Below are positions 26,461-35,176 of a stretch of 64,000 nt of DNA, one piece after another. The stretch lies in NCBI GenBank assembly GCA_033763395.1, contig JANRKQ010000069.1, positions 1 to 64,000 on the forward strand, read 5' to 3'. The notes under the pieces were generated by a model that worked only from the letters and a program-made list of their open reading frames with translations, had not been told where the DNA came from and searched no databases. Position numbers and translations under genes: made by a program. The stretch is from Xiheimicrobium sp033763395 (GTDB lineage: Bacteria > Myxococcota > Myxococcia > Myxococcales > Myxococcaceae). Position 1 is the stretch's first letter. Each line of letters opens with the position of its first letter.

Positions 26461-26942
26461 GTCAGCCCTTTGAGGCGCTGGAGGACGGCCTCGAGTTCGG
26501 AGACGACGCGCAGGTCCTTTGGTCGCCCGAGCGCGCGCTTGCAGGCGATGAGGGCCTCGAGCGACAGCACCCGACATCGGAACTCTCCGAGGTCGACCTC
26601 GGTCGAGGCCGCGCGCACAGCGTCGAAGGCACCGACCGCGACGATCTCGCCGAGAAGATCGAGTACGCCCTCGTCGGTCATCAGGTACAGGTTGCGGTAC
26701 CCGACGAAGCGCGTGGGGTCGTCGCCGAGCGACGGGCGCGCAGCGTTCATCCGTTCCCGTGGGTTGAGCCCCTCGAGCGCTCGGAACAGCCGCGACAGGG
26801 TCTGCTCGTCAAAGCGAAGGCACACCTCCGCGTCTTCGGTGACGACCGAGCTGCCGTGAACGATCGCCGCGAGGCCCCCGACCAGGACGAAGTCAACGTT
26901 CGCCGCCGTCAGGCGACGCAACAGCGCGAGGGTCGAAGCCAT
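26436..26942 (-). CDS. minimal nucleotidyltransferase
   Basis: Protein of 168 residues with a nucleotidyltransferase N-terminus: VDFVLVGGLAAIVHG then VVTEDAEVCL. The GG and acidic pair match the MNT/AbiEii-like superfamily, but the second metal ligand is Glu (DxE, not DxD). The C-terminal LSLEALIACKRALGRPKDL is the usual helical tail of this group. ATG 26942 is chosen over a start further upstream. It overlaps the small gene before it by 50 bp, suggesting a two-gene module, possibly toxin-antitoxin; this is inference. Confidence 0.75.
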   Translation of the reverse strand: MASTLALLRRLTAANVDFVLVGGLAAIVHGSSVVTEDAEVCLRFDEQTLSRLFRALEGLNPRERMNAARPSLGDDPTRFVGYRNLYLMTDEGVLDLLGEIVAVGAFDAVRAASTEVDLGEFRCRVLSLEALIACKRALGRPKDLRVVSELEAVLQRLKGLTHGTTSGR

Positions 26943-27117
26943 AATGCGACTCGCCAGCCCTTCTGAGGGCCCGAACCAGCTCGAGCGCGCCTTCATGGCG
27001 GGCGAGGCGTTCGGCGGGCGTCAGTCGCTGCAGCTCCTCGAGCAGATCGAGGTCGAGATCATCGGGCCCGCTCGCGAGAGGGTCCTTCGGTGGCGCGTCA
27101 CCTGACACGACAGGCAT
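26893..27117 (-). CDS. small partner protein of the nucleotidyltransferase
   Basis: Acidic 74-residue protein (ATG 27117): a disordered N-terminus (VSGDAPPKDPLASGPDD), then a helical segment LLEELQRLTPAERLARHEGA and LVRALRRAGESHYGFDP. No DNA-binding motif is clear. It overlaps the nucleotidyltransferase gene by 50 bp in another frame, as tightly coupled antitoxin or accessory genes do. An upstream TTG (27144) could extend it by nine residues. Confidence 0.6.
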   Translation of the reverse strand: MPVVSGDAPPKDPLASGPDDLDLDLLEELQRLTPAERLARHEGALELVRALRRAGESHYGFDPRAVASPDGGER

Positions 27118-27152
27118 TGCGCCCGGTCTGTCGCTCGTCGTCAACTGTTCGC

Positions 27153-27590
27153 ATGCACGCGCTCATCCTCGTCGTCCTGGCCGCCGGCGGCGCCTTTCCG
27201 CTGCCGAGCCTCGACGGAAAACCGCTCGCCACCACCCCGAAGCAGACGTCGTTCCGCGTGCCGTTGCGGTTCGAGCGGGTGCGCGCCTTCTACGAGGCCC
27301 AGTTCACCGAGGCCGAGCGGGCCGAGGTGCAGGTCAGCCTCGCCGGGACCAGCGGCAAACGAACGCTCACCCTCGTCTCACGCCGGCCCGACGACACCTG
27401 GCGGAAGGCCGTGGTGCGCGAGGGCGAGATCGACACGCTCATCGAGGTGACGCCGCTCATCCGACTCGGCGAGACGGCGATCGAGGGGAACGGAAAGCCG
27501 CTCGTCCAGTTCGTCATCGGCCGCTCCGGGGACGTCAAGCGCGCCGTCGACACCATCGGCGACACGCACGTCGAGCAGATCCGCCGCTGA
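27153..27590 (+). CDS. small exported protein, function unknown
   Basis: Secreted protein of 145 residues with a cleavable-looking signal (MHALILVVLAAGGAFPLPS). The mature part is a mixed alpha/beta domain (FRVPLRFERVRAFYEAQF, RTLTLVSRRPDDTWRKAVV) with no recognised family. The ATG at 27153 follows the divergent small gene by 35 bp, leaving a very short shared promoter region. Codon use is normal. Confidence 0.65.
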   Translation: MHALILVVLAAGGAFPLPSLDGKPLATTPKQTSFRVPLRFERVRAFYEAQFTEAERAEVQVSLAGTSGKRTLTLVSRRPDDTWRKAVVREGEIDTLIEVTPLIRLGETAIEGNGKPLVQFVIGRSGDVKRAVDTIGDTHVEQIRR

Positions 27591-27610
27591 CTTCACGGCC
27601 CAACCGGCGT

Positions 27611-28327
27611 TCACGGGCAGGTGTAGGTGCCGTTGGAATTGAACGCGCATTCACCGTTGGGCACCGAGGCACAGTACATGCGCCCATTGGTGCCCATGCG
27701 GCAGTTGTAGCCACACTCGTTGACGCCGTCGGTGCCCATTCGGCACTCGGGCTTTCTGGACTCGACCGCGCGCTGCATCGCGGCGGCCTGCTCGCGCTGA
27801 GCCTCGGCCTGGGCGCGCTGCACGGCGAGCTGCTCCGCGTGGTGGCGCTCCGACTGCACCAGCTGCTGCTGCGTCGACAGGAACTGCAGGCAGGTCGCCT
27901 TCACCTGCGGGTCGGTGCCATCGGTGATCACCGCGAGCTGGCAGCTGCGCGTCGTGGCCCGCAGCCGGAGCGTCTCGAGCTGTGCCGGAGGAACGAGCAG
28001 CTCGACCGAGTACGGGCCCGAGGCCTCTCCGGCCGCGGGGAACTTCGCGCGCAGCGCGCGCCACCCCTGGCTCTCGTTGGTCTCGACGACCGAGAACGAC
28101 AACGCGCCGTGCTCGGGCCCCGTCTCGGCGGCCTGCCTCAGGGCCGCGCTCCAGAGCTGCTCGCGCGAGAAGGGCCCCTGGCAGGTGACGTCGGTGACCT
28201 TCGTCGCCGGCGTCACCACGTTGCAGCGCGGAGCGGGCGGCGCTGCCGGGGGCGAAGAGCGAATGACCCGAGACGATGAACACGCCCCGAGGGCAATGAC
28301 GAGGACGAGTGCCTGGACCTTCTGCAT
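27611..28327 (-). CDS. hypothetical lipoprotein with Cys-rich C-terminal duplication
   Basis: Lipoprotein of 238 residues: signal MQKVQALVLVIALGAC with lipobox LGAC. Residues about 25-150 form an unrecognised domain with scattered Cys, followed by a Gln/Ala/Glu-rich helix (about 150-195). The C-terminus contains a short duplicated Cys module, CRMGTDGVNECGYN then CRMGTNGRMYCA, with a third half-copy ECAFNSNGTYTC. Such modules probably form small disulfide knots outside the cell. ATG 28327 is chosen because it gives a classical signal peptide. Confidence 0.75.
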   Translation of the reverse strand: MQKVQALVLVIALGACSSSRVIRSSPPAAPPAPRCNVVTPATKVTDVTCQGPFSREQLWSAALRQAAETGPEHGALSFSVVETNESQGWRALRAKFPAAGEASGPYSVELLVPPAQLETLRLRATTRSCQLAVITDGTDPQVKATCLQFLSTQQQLVQSERHHAEQLAVQRAQAEAQREQAAAMQRAVESRKPECRMGTDGVNECGYNCRMGTNGRMYCASVPNGECAFNSNGTYTCP

Positions 28328-28415
28328 GCGAAGCGCGCTCCGTAGTCGACTGAATTCGGCGCGGTCAACGCAGCACCGCGCAGAAGGGGCTGCCATGGCT
28401 GAGGCGCCAGTGGCC

Positions 28416-28438
28416 GTGAAATCTCTGCAACGCACGGC
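28416..28438 (+). repeat. copy A of a 23-bp motif also found near 48.9 kb
   Basis: This stretch matches 48925-48947 at 18 of 23 bases. Four of the five differences fall at codon third positions or alter one Gln/Arg codon, so both translate as VKSL(Q/R)RTA. Here it lies in a possible 27-codon reading frame (28395-28478, MAEAPVAVKSLQRTA...), too short to call as a gene. Confidence 0.35.
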
Positions 28439-28510
28439 GAAACGGCGCCTTCCCTCGGATTCGGGCGACCCCGATTGACGACGTCACGTCCGATCACTTA
28501 CCTCTTGGGC

Positions 28511-28789
28511 ATGCCCAAACTCTCCCGAGTCAGCACCGCAGAGACTGGAGTGCGCGCGTCGACGACCAAGCCGACCGCGAAGAGCGGGACCTCGAGCCGC
28601 GTCACGGCGTCCGAGACCCCCGACACGACCTGGAAGCCCAGGGGGACGTCTGGCCGCGTCCAGACCGGCGAGGCCGAGACCTCGGGCCGCGTCCAGACGT
28701 CGGAGGCCGAGACGCCCAGCCGCGTGAGGACGTCCGAGCGTGAGCCCGCCCCGCGCGGCTCGCCCTCCCGCGTTCGCTCGTCCGAGTGA
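28511..28789 (+). CDS. small Arg/Thr/Glu repeat protein coupled to a ligase
   Basis: 92-residue protein with no recognised family and no signal peptide. It is built from imperfect (S/G)RVxTxE repeats: SRVSTAE, SRVTASE, GRVQTGEAETS, GRVQTSEAETP, SRVRTSE and SRVRSSE. Codons end almost always in G or C, supporting real translation. Its stop overlaps the GTG start of the PaaK-like gene (GTGA), indicating co-expression. It could be a substrate or carrier for that enzyme, a regulator, or a fast-evolving orphan. Start taken as ATG 28511. Confidence 0.55.
   Translation: MPKLSRVSTAETGVRASTTKPTAKSGTSSRVTASETPDTTWKPRGTSGRVQTGEAETSGRVQTSEAETPSRVRTSEREPAPRGSPSRVRSSE
28649..28747 (+). repeat. 33-bp in-frame tandem repeat
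   Basis: Three consecutive 33-bp units (28649-28681, 28682-28714, 28715-28747) encode SGRVQTGEAET, SGRVQTSEAET and PSRVRTSEREP. The first two differ at very few positions; the third is degenerate. They lie inside the small repeat protein gene and keep its frame. Confidence 0.8.
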
Positions 28790-30078
28790 GCCCGCTGGAG
28801 CGACGTCGGGCCGAAGCCCTGCTCGCGCAGACCCTCGCGCATGCAGCGAAGGCCCCGTACTACCGCCGCCGGTGGGGGCGCGCGTGGAAGCAGGTGACGA
28901 CGCTCGAAGGCCTGGCGCGGCTGCCCCTGCTCGACAAGACCCTCGCGAGCCGTCACCAGGCGGAGTTGTTGACGGAAACGCGGCCGCCCGGCGTGGGCAT
29001 CTTCTCGTCGGGCACCACCCGGGGCGAGGCCTACATCGACCCGCTGCACGTTCCGCTCACCGACGCCGAGCGTGCGGCGCGCGCCCGCTCCTCGCCCGAA
29101 GGGGCGCCCGATGACTTCCCGGGCTGGACCCTGGCCGTCATCGCCGTTCACCACGGACTGCCGCGATCGGCGGCGGGCCCGGACGAGCTCCGGGTGCCCT
29201 GGCTTCACGATCTCAACGCCCTGTCGATGCTCGAGACGGTGCTCCGCAGGCCCCAGCCCGACGGGCGGCGCGTGACGGCGATGACGGTGGGCTCGGGTCC
29301 ACTGAAGGTCTTCACGGCGTGGCTCGCCCAGCGCGGAGTCGCCCCTCGAGACTTCGGTGTCCGGCTCATCGGCACGTATTCCTATCGCCTCAGCCCCGTC
29401 TGGCAGCGCCTCATCGAGGCGCGCTTCGACGCCCGCGTGTACGACAACTACAGCCTGTCTGAGTTGGGGACCCCCTTCACCCACTGCGACGCCTGCGGCC
29501 TGCTGCACATGGGCCACCCACCGCTGGCCGTCGAGGTGCTGTCGCTCGAGGGGGCTCGGCCGGTGCGGCGCGGGCAGCCGGGGCGCCTGATCTTCACCAC
29601 GCTGTTCCCGTACACGCAGGTGATGCCGCTGATCCGCTACGACAGCGGAGACGTCGGCGTCGAAGGCCCGGTCTGCCGGCTCACCGGGCAGCGGGGCTAC
29701 CGGGTGCTGGGCCGTCGCCGGCACGGCCTCGTGTTCGATGAGGACTTCGTCTTGAACCCCGTGTCCGTCCGCGATGTCCTCGAGGAGTCACCCCTCGTCT
29801 CTCGCACGCTGCACCCGATGGCCCGGCTCGGGCACGTCGACAGCATCGACCTGGGCCCTCCCCGTTGGCGGGTGGCGCGGGAAGGTCGGCGAGCGGTGCT
29901 CGAGGTCGAGGTGCGCTTCGACCCCGACGTCTACACCGCCCAGGCGAAGGCGCTCGCGCAGTCCCTCCTCGAAGCGCTCAGCGGGGTCGACGCGACCACG
30001 AAGCGCTGGGCCCGCGCCGGTCGCGTCGAGGTCCGCCTTCGGCAGCGGGTCGCCGCGCTCACGGAACGGTACGACTGA
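28786..30078 (+). CDS. PaaK-like adenylate-forming enzyme
   Basis: ANL-superfamily protein of 430 residues, nearest in layout to phenylacetate-CoA ligase/CapK/coenzyme F390 synthetase types. It has an N-terminal helical part, the phosphate-binding loop IFSSGTTRGEAY, the adenylate-binding region YDNYSLSELGTPF with HCDACG close by, and PLIRYDSGDVG before the hinge; the C-terminal subdomain is short. Such enzymes activate carboxylates with ATP. GTG start overlaps the repeat-protein stop. The acceptor and acid are unknown. Confidence 0.82.
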   Translation: MSPLERRRAEALLAQTLAHAAKAPYYRRRWGRAWKQVTTLEGLARLPLLDKTLASRHQAELLTETRPPGVGIFSSGTTRGEAYIDPLHVPLTDAERAARARSSPEGAPDDFPGWTLAVIAVHHGLPRSAAGPDELRVPWLHDLNALSMLETVLRRPQPDGRRVTAMTVGSGPLKVFTAWLAQRGVAPRDFGVRLIGTYSYRLSPVWQRLIEARFDARVYDNYSLSELGTPFTHCDACGLLHMGHPPLAVEVLSLEGARPVRRGQPGRLIFTTLFPYTQVMPLIRYDSGDVGVEGPVCRLTGQRGYRVLGRRRHGLVFDEDFVLNPVSVRDVLEESPLVSRTLHPMARLGHVDSIDLGPPRWRVAREGRRAVLEVEVRFDPDVYTAQAKALAQSLLEALSGVDATTKRWARAGRVEVRLRQRVAALTERYD

Positions 30079-30084
30079 CGTGCG

Positions 30085-30099
30085 GCCTGACGGTCAGGC
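30085..30099. terminator. possible bidirectional hairpin
   Basis: GCCTGA-CGG-TCAGGC forms a perfect 6-bp stem with a 3-nt loop between the convergent PaaK-like and purA genes, and overlaps the purA stop. There is no T-tract, so terminator function is only plausible. Confidence 0.3.
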
Positions 30100-31404
30100 G
30101 CGGAACGGGTTCTGGAGGATGATCGTCTCACCCCGCTCGGCGCCGACCGACACGCACACCACCGGCACGCCGACGATCTCTTCGATGCGGCGCAGGTAGC
30201 GCTGCGCCGCGGGCGGGAGATCTTCGATCGTCCGCGCGCCCGCGAGGGACTGCTCCCAGCCGGGCAGCTCTTCGTAGATGGGCGTCACGCGTGACAGATC
30301 TTCGAGTTCCCCGGGCAGCTCGGTGAGCCGCTGGCCGTCGAGCTCGTACGCCGTGCAGATCTTCAACGTCGCCAGGCCCGACAGCACGTCCATCTTCGTC
30401 ACCGCGAGGCCCCAGAGGCCGTTGACGCGCGCCGCGTAGCGGAGCACCACGGTGTCGAGCCACCCGCACCGACGCGGCCGGCCCGTGGTGGCGCCGAACT
30501 CCGCGCCCACCTTGCGCAGCCGCTCCCCGGTCTCGTCGCTCAGCTCGGTGGGAAACGGGCCGCCGCCGACGCGGGTGGTGTAGGCCTTCGAGATGCCCAT
30601 GACGCGGTCGATGGCCGTGGGCCCCAGGCCCGAGCCCACCGCGGCGTTGCCGGCCACGGTGTTGCTGCTGGTGACGTAGGGGTACGTGCCGTGGTCGACG
30701 TCGAGCAAAGTGCCCTGAGCGCCTTCGAAGAGCATGCGCGAGCCCTTGCGCACGTGCTCCGAGAGGTAGAGCGAGGCGTCCTTGATGTGGGGCGCCAGCC
30801 GGGTGCCGAGCACCGCGTACTCCGAGACGATGGCCTCGGTGTCGAGGAGCGGCTCGTCGGCCTTCGCCTTCTTCGCCAGCTGCGCGATCTCTTCGAGGGC
30901 GGCGGGCAGCCGGTCCTTCACGCGGCGACGCAACCGGTCGACGTCGAGCAGATCGCGCATGCGGATGCCGCGGCGCACCACCTTGTCCTCGTAGGCGGGG
31001 CCGATGCCGCGGCCGGTGGTGCCGATGGCCGAGCCGCCGCGGGCCTTCTCGCGCAGGGCGTCGAGGTGCTTGTGCCAGGGGAAGATGACGTGCGCGTGCT
31101 CGCTGATGAGCAGCTGCGTCGGGTCGGCCAACAGGCCGCGGCTGGTGAGGCCGTCGACCTCCTTCATCAGCACCGTCGGGTCGACGACGCACCCGTTGCC
31201 GATGACGCACGTCTTGCCGGGGTGCAGGATGCCGGAGGGGATGAGGTGCAGCACCGTCTTCTGCCCGCCCACCACCAGCGTGTGACCGGCGTTGTTGCCG
31301 CCCTGGAACCGCACGACGACCTGCGCGTGCTCGGTGAGCAGGTCGACGACCTTGCCCTTCCCTTCGTCACCCCACTGCGCACCCACGACGACGACGTTCG
31401 GCAT
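30094..31404 (-). CDS. purA: adenylosuccinate synthetase
   Basis: GTP-dependent cytoplasmic enzyme that converts IMP and aspartate to adenylosuccinate, the first committed step to AMP. The 436-residue product starts MPNVVVVGAQWGDEGKGKVV, with GDEGKGK at residues 12-18, and has GGNNAGHT, TTGRGIGPAYEDK, GAQGTLLDVDHGTYPYVTSSN and GGGPFPTE. The ATG at 31404 matches the family N-terminus; an ATG four codons upstream (31416) is possible. Full-length with all active-site blocks. Confidence 0.97.
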   Translation of the reverse strand: MPNVVVVGAQWGDEGKGKVVDLLTEHAQVVVRFQGGNNAGHTLVVGGQKTVLHLIPSGILHPGKTCVIGNGCVVDPTVLMKEVDGLTSRGLLADPTQLLISEHAHVIFPWHKHLDALREKARGGSAIGTTGRGIGPAYEDKVVRRGIRMRDLLDVDRLRRRVKDRLPAALEEIAQLAKKAKADEPLLDTEAIVSEYAVLGTRLAPHIKDASLYLSEHVRKGSRMLFEGAQGTLLDVDHGTYPYVTSSNTVAGNAAVGSGLGPTAIDRVMGISKAYTTRVGGGPFPTELSDETGERLRKVGAEFGATTGRPRRCGWLDTVVLRYAARVNGLWGLAVTKMDVLSGLATLKICTAYELDGQRLTELPGELEDLSRVTPIYEELPGWEQSLAGARTIEDLPPAAQRYLRRIEEIVGVPVVCVSVGAERGETIILQNPFRA

Positions 31405-31468
31405 GGGTCGACTCATAGCCCATGACGCGGTGGGGACCAGCAGGTCCGTTGGTCACGTGACGGGCGGG

Positions 31469-34400
31469 TCACCCATGACAACGGCCGACGTACCCGCACC
31501 CGATCGCCTGGCACCGCTCGAGTGGCCGCAGCGACCACCGCCGCGACGTCTGGGCCTCGACGAGCGCCTTCGCTTCGCGCACCAGGCTCGTCTCGAGCGC
31601 GGCTTCGTCGACGTCGGCGAGGAACCGCGGCGAAGCGTCGTCGCTCCGCAAGAACGACACGCCCGCGCGCACCGGGAGCGACGCCTGACCGAGCAGCCGG
31701 CGCGCCGCGAGCGCGTAGCACCCGAGCTGAAACCGGTACGGCTCGAGCCCCGCCGCCGACGGCACCGACGTCTTGTAGTCCACCACATCGACCGTCTCGT
31801 CGATGACGAGCAGGTCGATCTGCCCCCGCAGGTGCAGCGAGAACGTGTCGTCACCCAGGCGGAGCACGAAGGGGAGCTCTCGCACCACCCGCCGCGCCGA
31901 GGGCAGGCGGCGCCCATAGCCGCTGTCGAGGAAGGCCTGGGCCCAGCGCACGACGTCATCGTCGCGACCGGTCGGCTCGCCGCTGGTGCGATGGAGTCGG
32001 GCCAGCACCCGGGGCAGGTCCTGCGTCCCCACCGCCGAGAGCGGCACCAGCTCGAGCAGGCGGTGCACGGCCGTGCCCACGCGGCGCACGTCTCCGGCCG
32101 GCGCCTCGTCGACGGGCTCCTCGGCCCACTCGAAGCTCGCGGGGCGCTCGGCGAGCCCCACCTGGTGCGCGAGGTGAAACCGACGCGGGCAGCTCACGAA
32201 GTCCTGCAGCTGCGTCACCGGCAGCATCACGTCGCGCGGGCGAACCGCCGTCGGCCGACGCGCCTTCGCCACCAGCTCGGCGGCCTCGCGTTCGAGCGCG
32301 ATCGGCTCCCGCTCCGACGACGACGCGGCACGGCCGGGCGGGAGGGCGTCGACGTCGACCTCGATCGCGAGCCCGCGCCCATGGAAGTCGTTGAACCAGA
32401 TGTCGGCGAACGGCAGCCACGCCGCCCAGGTGTTGCGCTGGGCCTTCGGTGGCTGAAAGCCCAGCACCACCCGGTCGCGCGCACGGGTGAGCGCCACGTA
32501 CAACAGCCGCCGTCGCTGGGCCTCTTCACGGCGGCTCTTGAGGCTCCGGCATTGGAGGTAGCGGGCGCTGCCCGTCGAATCCTCGGCCAGCGGCGCCACC
32601 GCGAGGCCGACGGATCGGTCGAACCGTACGCGCTCTCCGCCCGGGGGTGAGACGGCGAAGAGCTCGGGCACCACGACGACGGGCCACTCGAGGCCCTTGG
32701 CCTGGTGCACGGTGAGCAACGTCACGGCGTCGGCGTCACCGTCGTCGAGCACGTCACCCTGGGCCTCGCCCGGCTCGGTGTCGGCCAGCTCGAGCAGCTC
32801 GCGCGCGAACTGGGCGACCGGCATGCCTTGCGCGTCACGCGCGGCGGCGAGGTCGAGGAGCTTGTCGAGGTTCGCGAGGCCCTGCTCTCCGAAGGGACCC
32901 GCCGCGACGGCGACGCGGTAGTCCAGCGCGTCGAGCGCGACCCGCAGCAGGTTGCGCAGGCCCAGCCGATCGCGCTCGCGGAAGAGCGTCTGCCAGGTGC
33001 GATGGAAGCGGGCCCACCGCTCCCGCTCCGGTGCCGAGAACGCCGAGAAGTCACCCTGGCCCTCGAGCAACAACCGGCGGGGGTCGAGCCCCTTCACCTG
33101 CGCGCCGTCGAGGGCCAGCGACACCAGCGCCGACTCGGTGAGGCCGACGAGCGGGCTGCGGGCGACGGCGGCGAACGCGATGGGCTGGGCGGGATCGGCC
33201 ACCACCTGGAGGAGCGAAGCGAGATCGACCACCTCTTGCGCCGCGTAGAACCCGCGGCCACGCACGATGCGATGACGCACACCGTGCCGTACCAGCGCCT
33301 GGCGATAGCTCTCGAGCTGGGTGAAGCGCTGGAAGAGCACCGCGACGTCACCGCCCTGCACCGGCCGCGGGCGTCCGTCGCCACGCCCTCGCGGGATGAT
33401 CTGGCTCGACGAATCGCCCACCATCGACGCCAGCAGTCGCGCCAGCCCGTCCGCTTCGGCCTCGCGCAGCGCCTCGGTCGTCGGGGCCTGGGTGCCGTCC
33501 GCGAGCGCAGCCGGGAGCGACAAGCGCACGAGCGCTGGCCCCGGCGGTGCGTCCTGGCGGACGGCGGCGAGCGCGTCGGTGGCCGGGTCGAACTCCACCT
33601 CGAACGGGAGCGGCCCACCGTCTCCCTCGCCTCGGCGCAGGAACGTGGCGCTCGTCTGGTTGCACAGCTCCACCACGGCGGCGGTCGACCGGCGCGACTG
33701 CTGGAGGAACTGCCGCTGCCCGCCGCTCTGCTCGATGCACTTCGCCATGAGCTCGAACACGGCGACGTCGGCGCCCCGAAAGTCGTAGATGGCCTGCTTT
33801 CGATCTCCGACGACGGCGAGCGCCGCGGGCTCGAGCGGCACGGCCAGCGTCTCGTTCGAAGGGCCCCGATCGAGCTCGCGAGACAGCGGCCGTGGCGCGC
33901 CCTCCCGCCGCTCGGCCAGCAGGAGCACCAGCTCGAGCTGCACGCGGTTGGTGTCCTGGAACTCGTCGACGAGGACCACCTGGAAGCGGCGGTGCGCCTC
34001 GCGTCGGGCCTCGGGCGACTCGCGCAAGAGGTTCCGCGCCCGAACGAGGAGCCCCGTGAAGTCGAGGGCGCCGCGCTCGTCGAGCGCTGCTTCGTAGGCC
34101 GTGAGCGCCTCTTTCACCATCGCGCGCACGGCCGCGTCGTACGGGGCCATGCGCCACGCCGTCCACAGCGCGCCGGGGGCGTTGGTGCCGTCTCCGGTGC
34201 CCTTGAGCGTCTCGCGAATCACCTTGAGCTCTTCCTTGCGCCACCCCTTCGCCGCCTCTGCGAGCCCGTCGCGGTGCTCGGGCCAGGTCTCGAGCGTGAC
34301 CTGGGCCAGGCGCCGGCACACCTCGTCGAGCCGGGTCCGCTGCGGGTCGCGCACGTCGAGCCCGCGTTGGGCCGCCAGCGCGACGAGGCGCAAGCCCCGA

Positions 34401-35176
34401 ATGCTCGCGAGGAAGGCCTCTCTCGCCTCGGCCTCGTCCTGCACCGGCACGAGCTCGACCTCGACGCCCTCTTCACGAATCGCGCCCGCCACCCGCACCA
34501 GCGACGACACGAGGCCCCACGGCGAGTCGGCCCCGAAGCCGAAGTCTCTCACCAGCGCGCGGGCGTGGCCGTCACCGGCCTCGAGGCGCGAGAGCACCAC
34601 CCGCTCGACACACTCCGAGAAGAGCGCCTTCGCCTCGCGCTCCTCGAGCAGGTCGAAGGCCGGGTTGACGCCGCTGCCGCTGGGCGCCCGGCGCAGCACC
34701 TGCGTCATCACCGAGTGGAACGTGCCGATGCTGGCCATGCCGAGATCGTCACGCACCCCACGCCAGAACCGCTTCGGCGGCATCGGTTTGCCCAGCGCCG
34801 CGAAGCTGGCCTCGAGCTCGACCTCTCGCACGTCACCGCGCGCCAGCCCGTCGAGCCGTTCCCGCAGCCGCTGGCGCATCTCGGCGGCCGCCTTGTCGGT
34901 GAAGGTGAGCAGGCAGAGGTTCGCAGGATCCACTGGGGCGTGGCCGCTGCGCGCGCCGCCGAGCACGTGGAGACAGAGCGTGATGAGGCTCCACGTCTTC
35001 CCGGCGCCGGCGCCCGCGAAGAGGGCCAGGTTCGACTCGAGCCGCAGCGCCAGCTCGATGGGGCTCGCGGGATCGGGCGGTCGCGGCGGTGGAGGCGGCG
35101 GCGAGTTGCGCGGCACCGGCAGGGCGCCGAAGTCGAAGCCGAGCTGGTCGATGGGGGCCTTGCGACGGGCGGCCAT
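31469..35176 (-). CDS. addA: AddA-type UvrD/Rep helicase-nuclease
   Basis: SF1A helicase with C-terminal RecB-family nuclease, 1235 residues, for double-strand-break end resection with its AddB-like partner. After a Pro-rich N-terminus come Walker A GAGAGKT (55-61), LTFTDKAAAEMRQRL (motif Ia), DEFQDTN (motif II), VGDRKQAIYDFRGA (motif III), TVHQAKGLEWPVV (motif V) and ALTRARDRVVLG (motif VI). The nuclease motif QIDLLVIDETVDVVDYKTS is about 100 residues from the end. Cys in FVSCPRRF and CQAIGCGYVGRC suggest an Fe-S staple. Start overlaps the upstream stop as TGATG. Confidence 0.92.
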   Translation of the reverse strand: MAARRKAPIDQLGFDFGALPVPRNSPPPPPPRPPDPASPIELALRLESNLALFAGAGAGKTWSLITLCLHVLGGARSGHAPVDPANLCLLTFTDKAAAEMRQRLRERLDGLARGDVREVELEASFAALGKPMPPKRFWRGVRDDLGMASIGTFHSVMTQVLRRAPSGSGVNPAFDLLEEREAKALFSECVERVVLSRLEAGDGHARALVRDFGFGADSPWGLVSSLVRVAGAIREEGVEVELVPVQDEAEAREAFLASIRGLRLVALAAQRGLDVRDPQRTRLDEVCRRLAQVTLETWPEHRDGLAEAAKGWRKEELKVIRETLKGTGDGTNAPGALWTAWRMAPYDAAVRAMVKEALTAYEAALDERGALDFTGLLVRARNLLRESPEARREAHRRFQVVLVDEFQDTNRVQLELVLLLAERREGAPRPLSRELDRGPSNETLAVPLEPAALAVVGDRKQAIYDFRGADVAVFELMAKCIEQSGGQRQFLQQSRRSTAAVVELCNQTSATFLRRGEGDGGPLPFEVEFDPATDALAAVRQDAPPGPALVRLSLPAALADGTQAPTTEALREAEADGLARLLASMVGDSSSQIIPRGRGDGRPRPVQGGDVAVLFQRFTQLESYRQALVRHGVRHRIVRGRGFYAAQEVVDLASLLQVVADPAQPIAFAAVARSPLVGLTESALVSLALDGAQVKGLDPRRLLLEGQGDFSAFSAPERERWARFHRTWQTLFRERDRLGLRNLLRVALDALDYRVAVAAGPFGEQGLANLDKLLDLAAARDAQGMPVAQFARELLELADTEPGEAQGDVLDDGDADAVTLLTVHQAKGLEWPVVVVPELFAVSPPGGERVRFDRSVGLAVAPLAEDSTGSARYLQCRSLKSRREEAQRRRLLYVALTRARDRVVLGFQPPKAQRNTWAAWLPFADIWFNDFHGRGLAIEVDVDALPPGRAASSSEREPIALEREAAELVAKARRPTAVRPRDVMLPVTQLQDFVSCPRRFHLAHQVGLAERPASFEWAEEPVDEAPAGDVRRVGTAVHRLLELVPLSAVGTQDLPRVLARLHRTSGEPTGRDDDVVRWAQAFLDSGYGRRLPSARRVVRELPFVLRLGDDTFSLHLRGQIDLLVIDETVDVVDYKTSVPSAAGLEPYRFQLGCYALAARRLLGQASLPVRAGVSFLRSDDASPRFLADVDEAALETSLVREAKALVEAQTSRRWSLRPLERCQAIGCGYVGRCHG

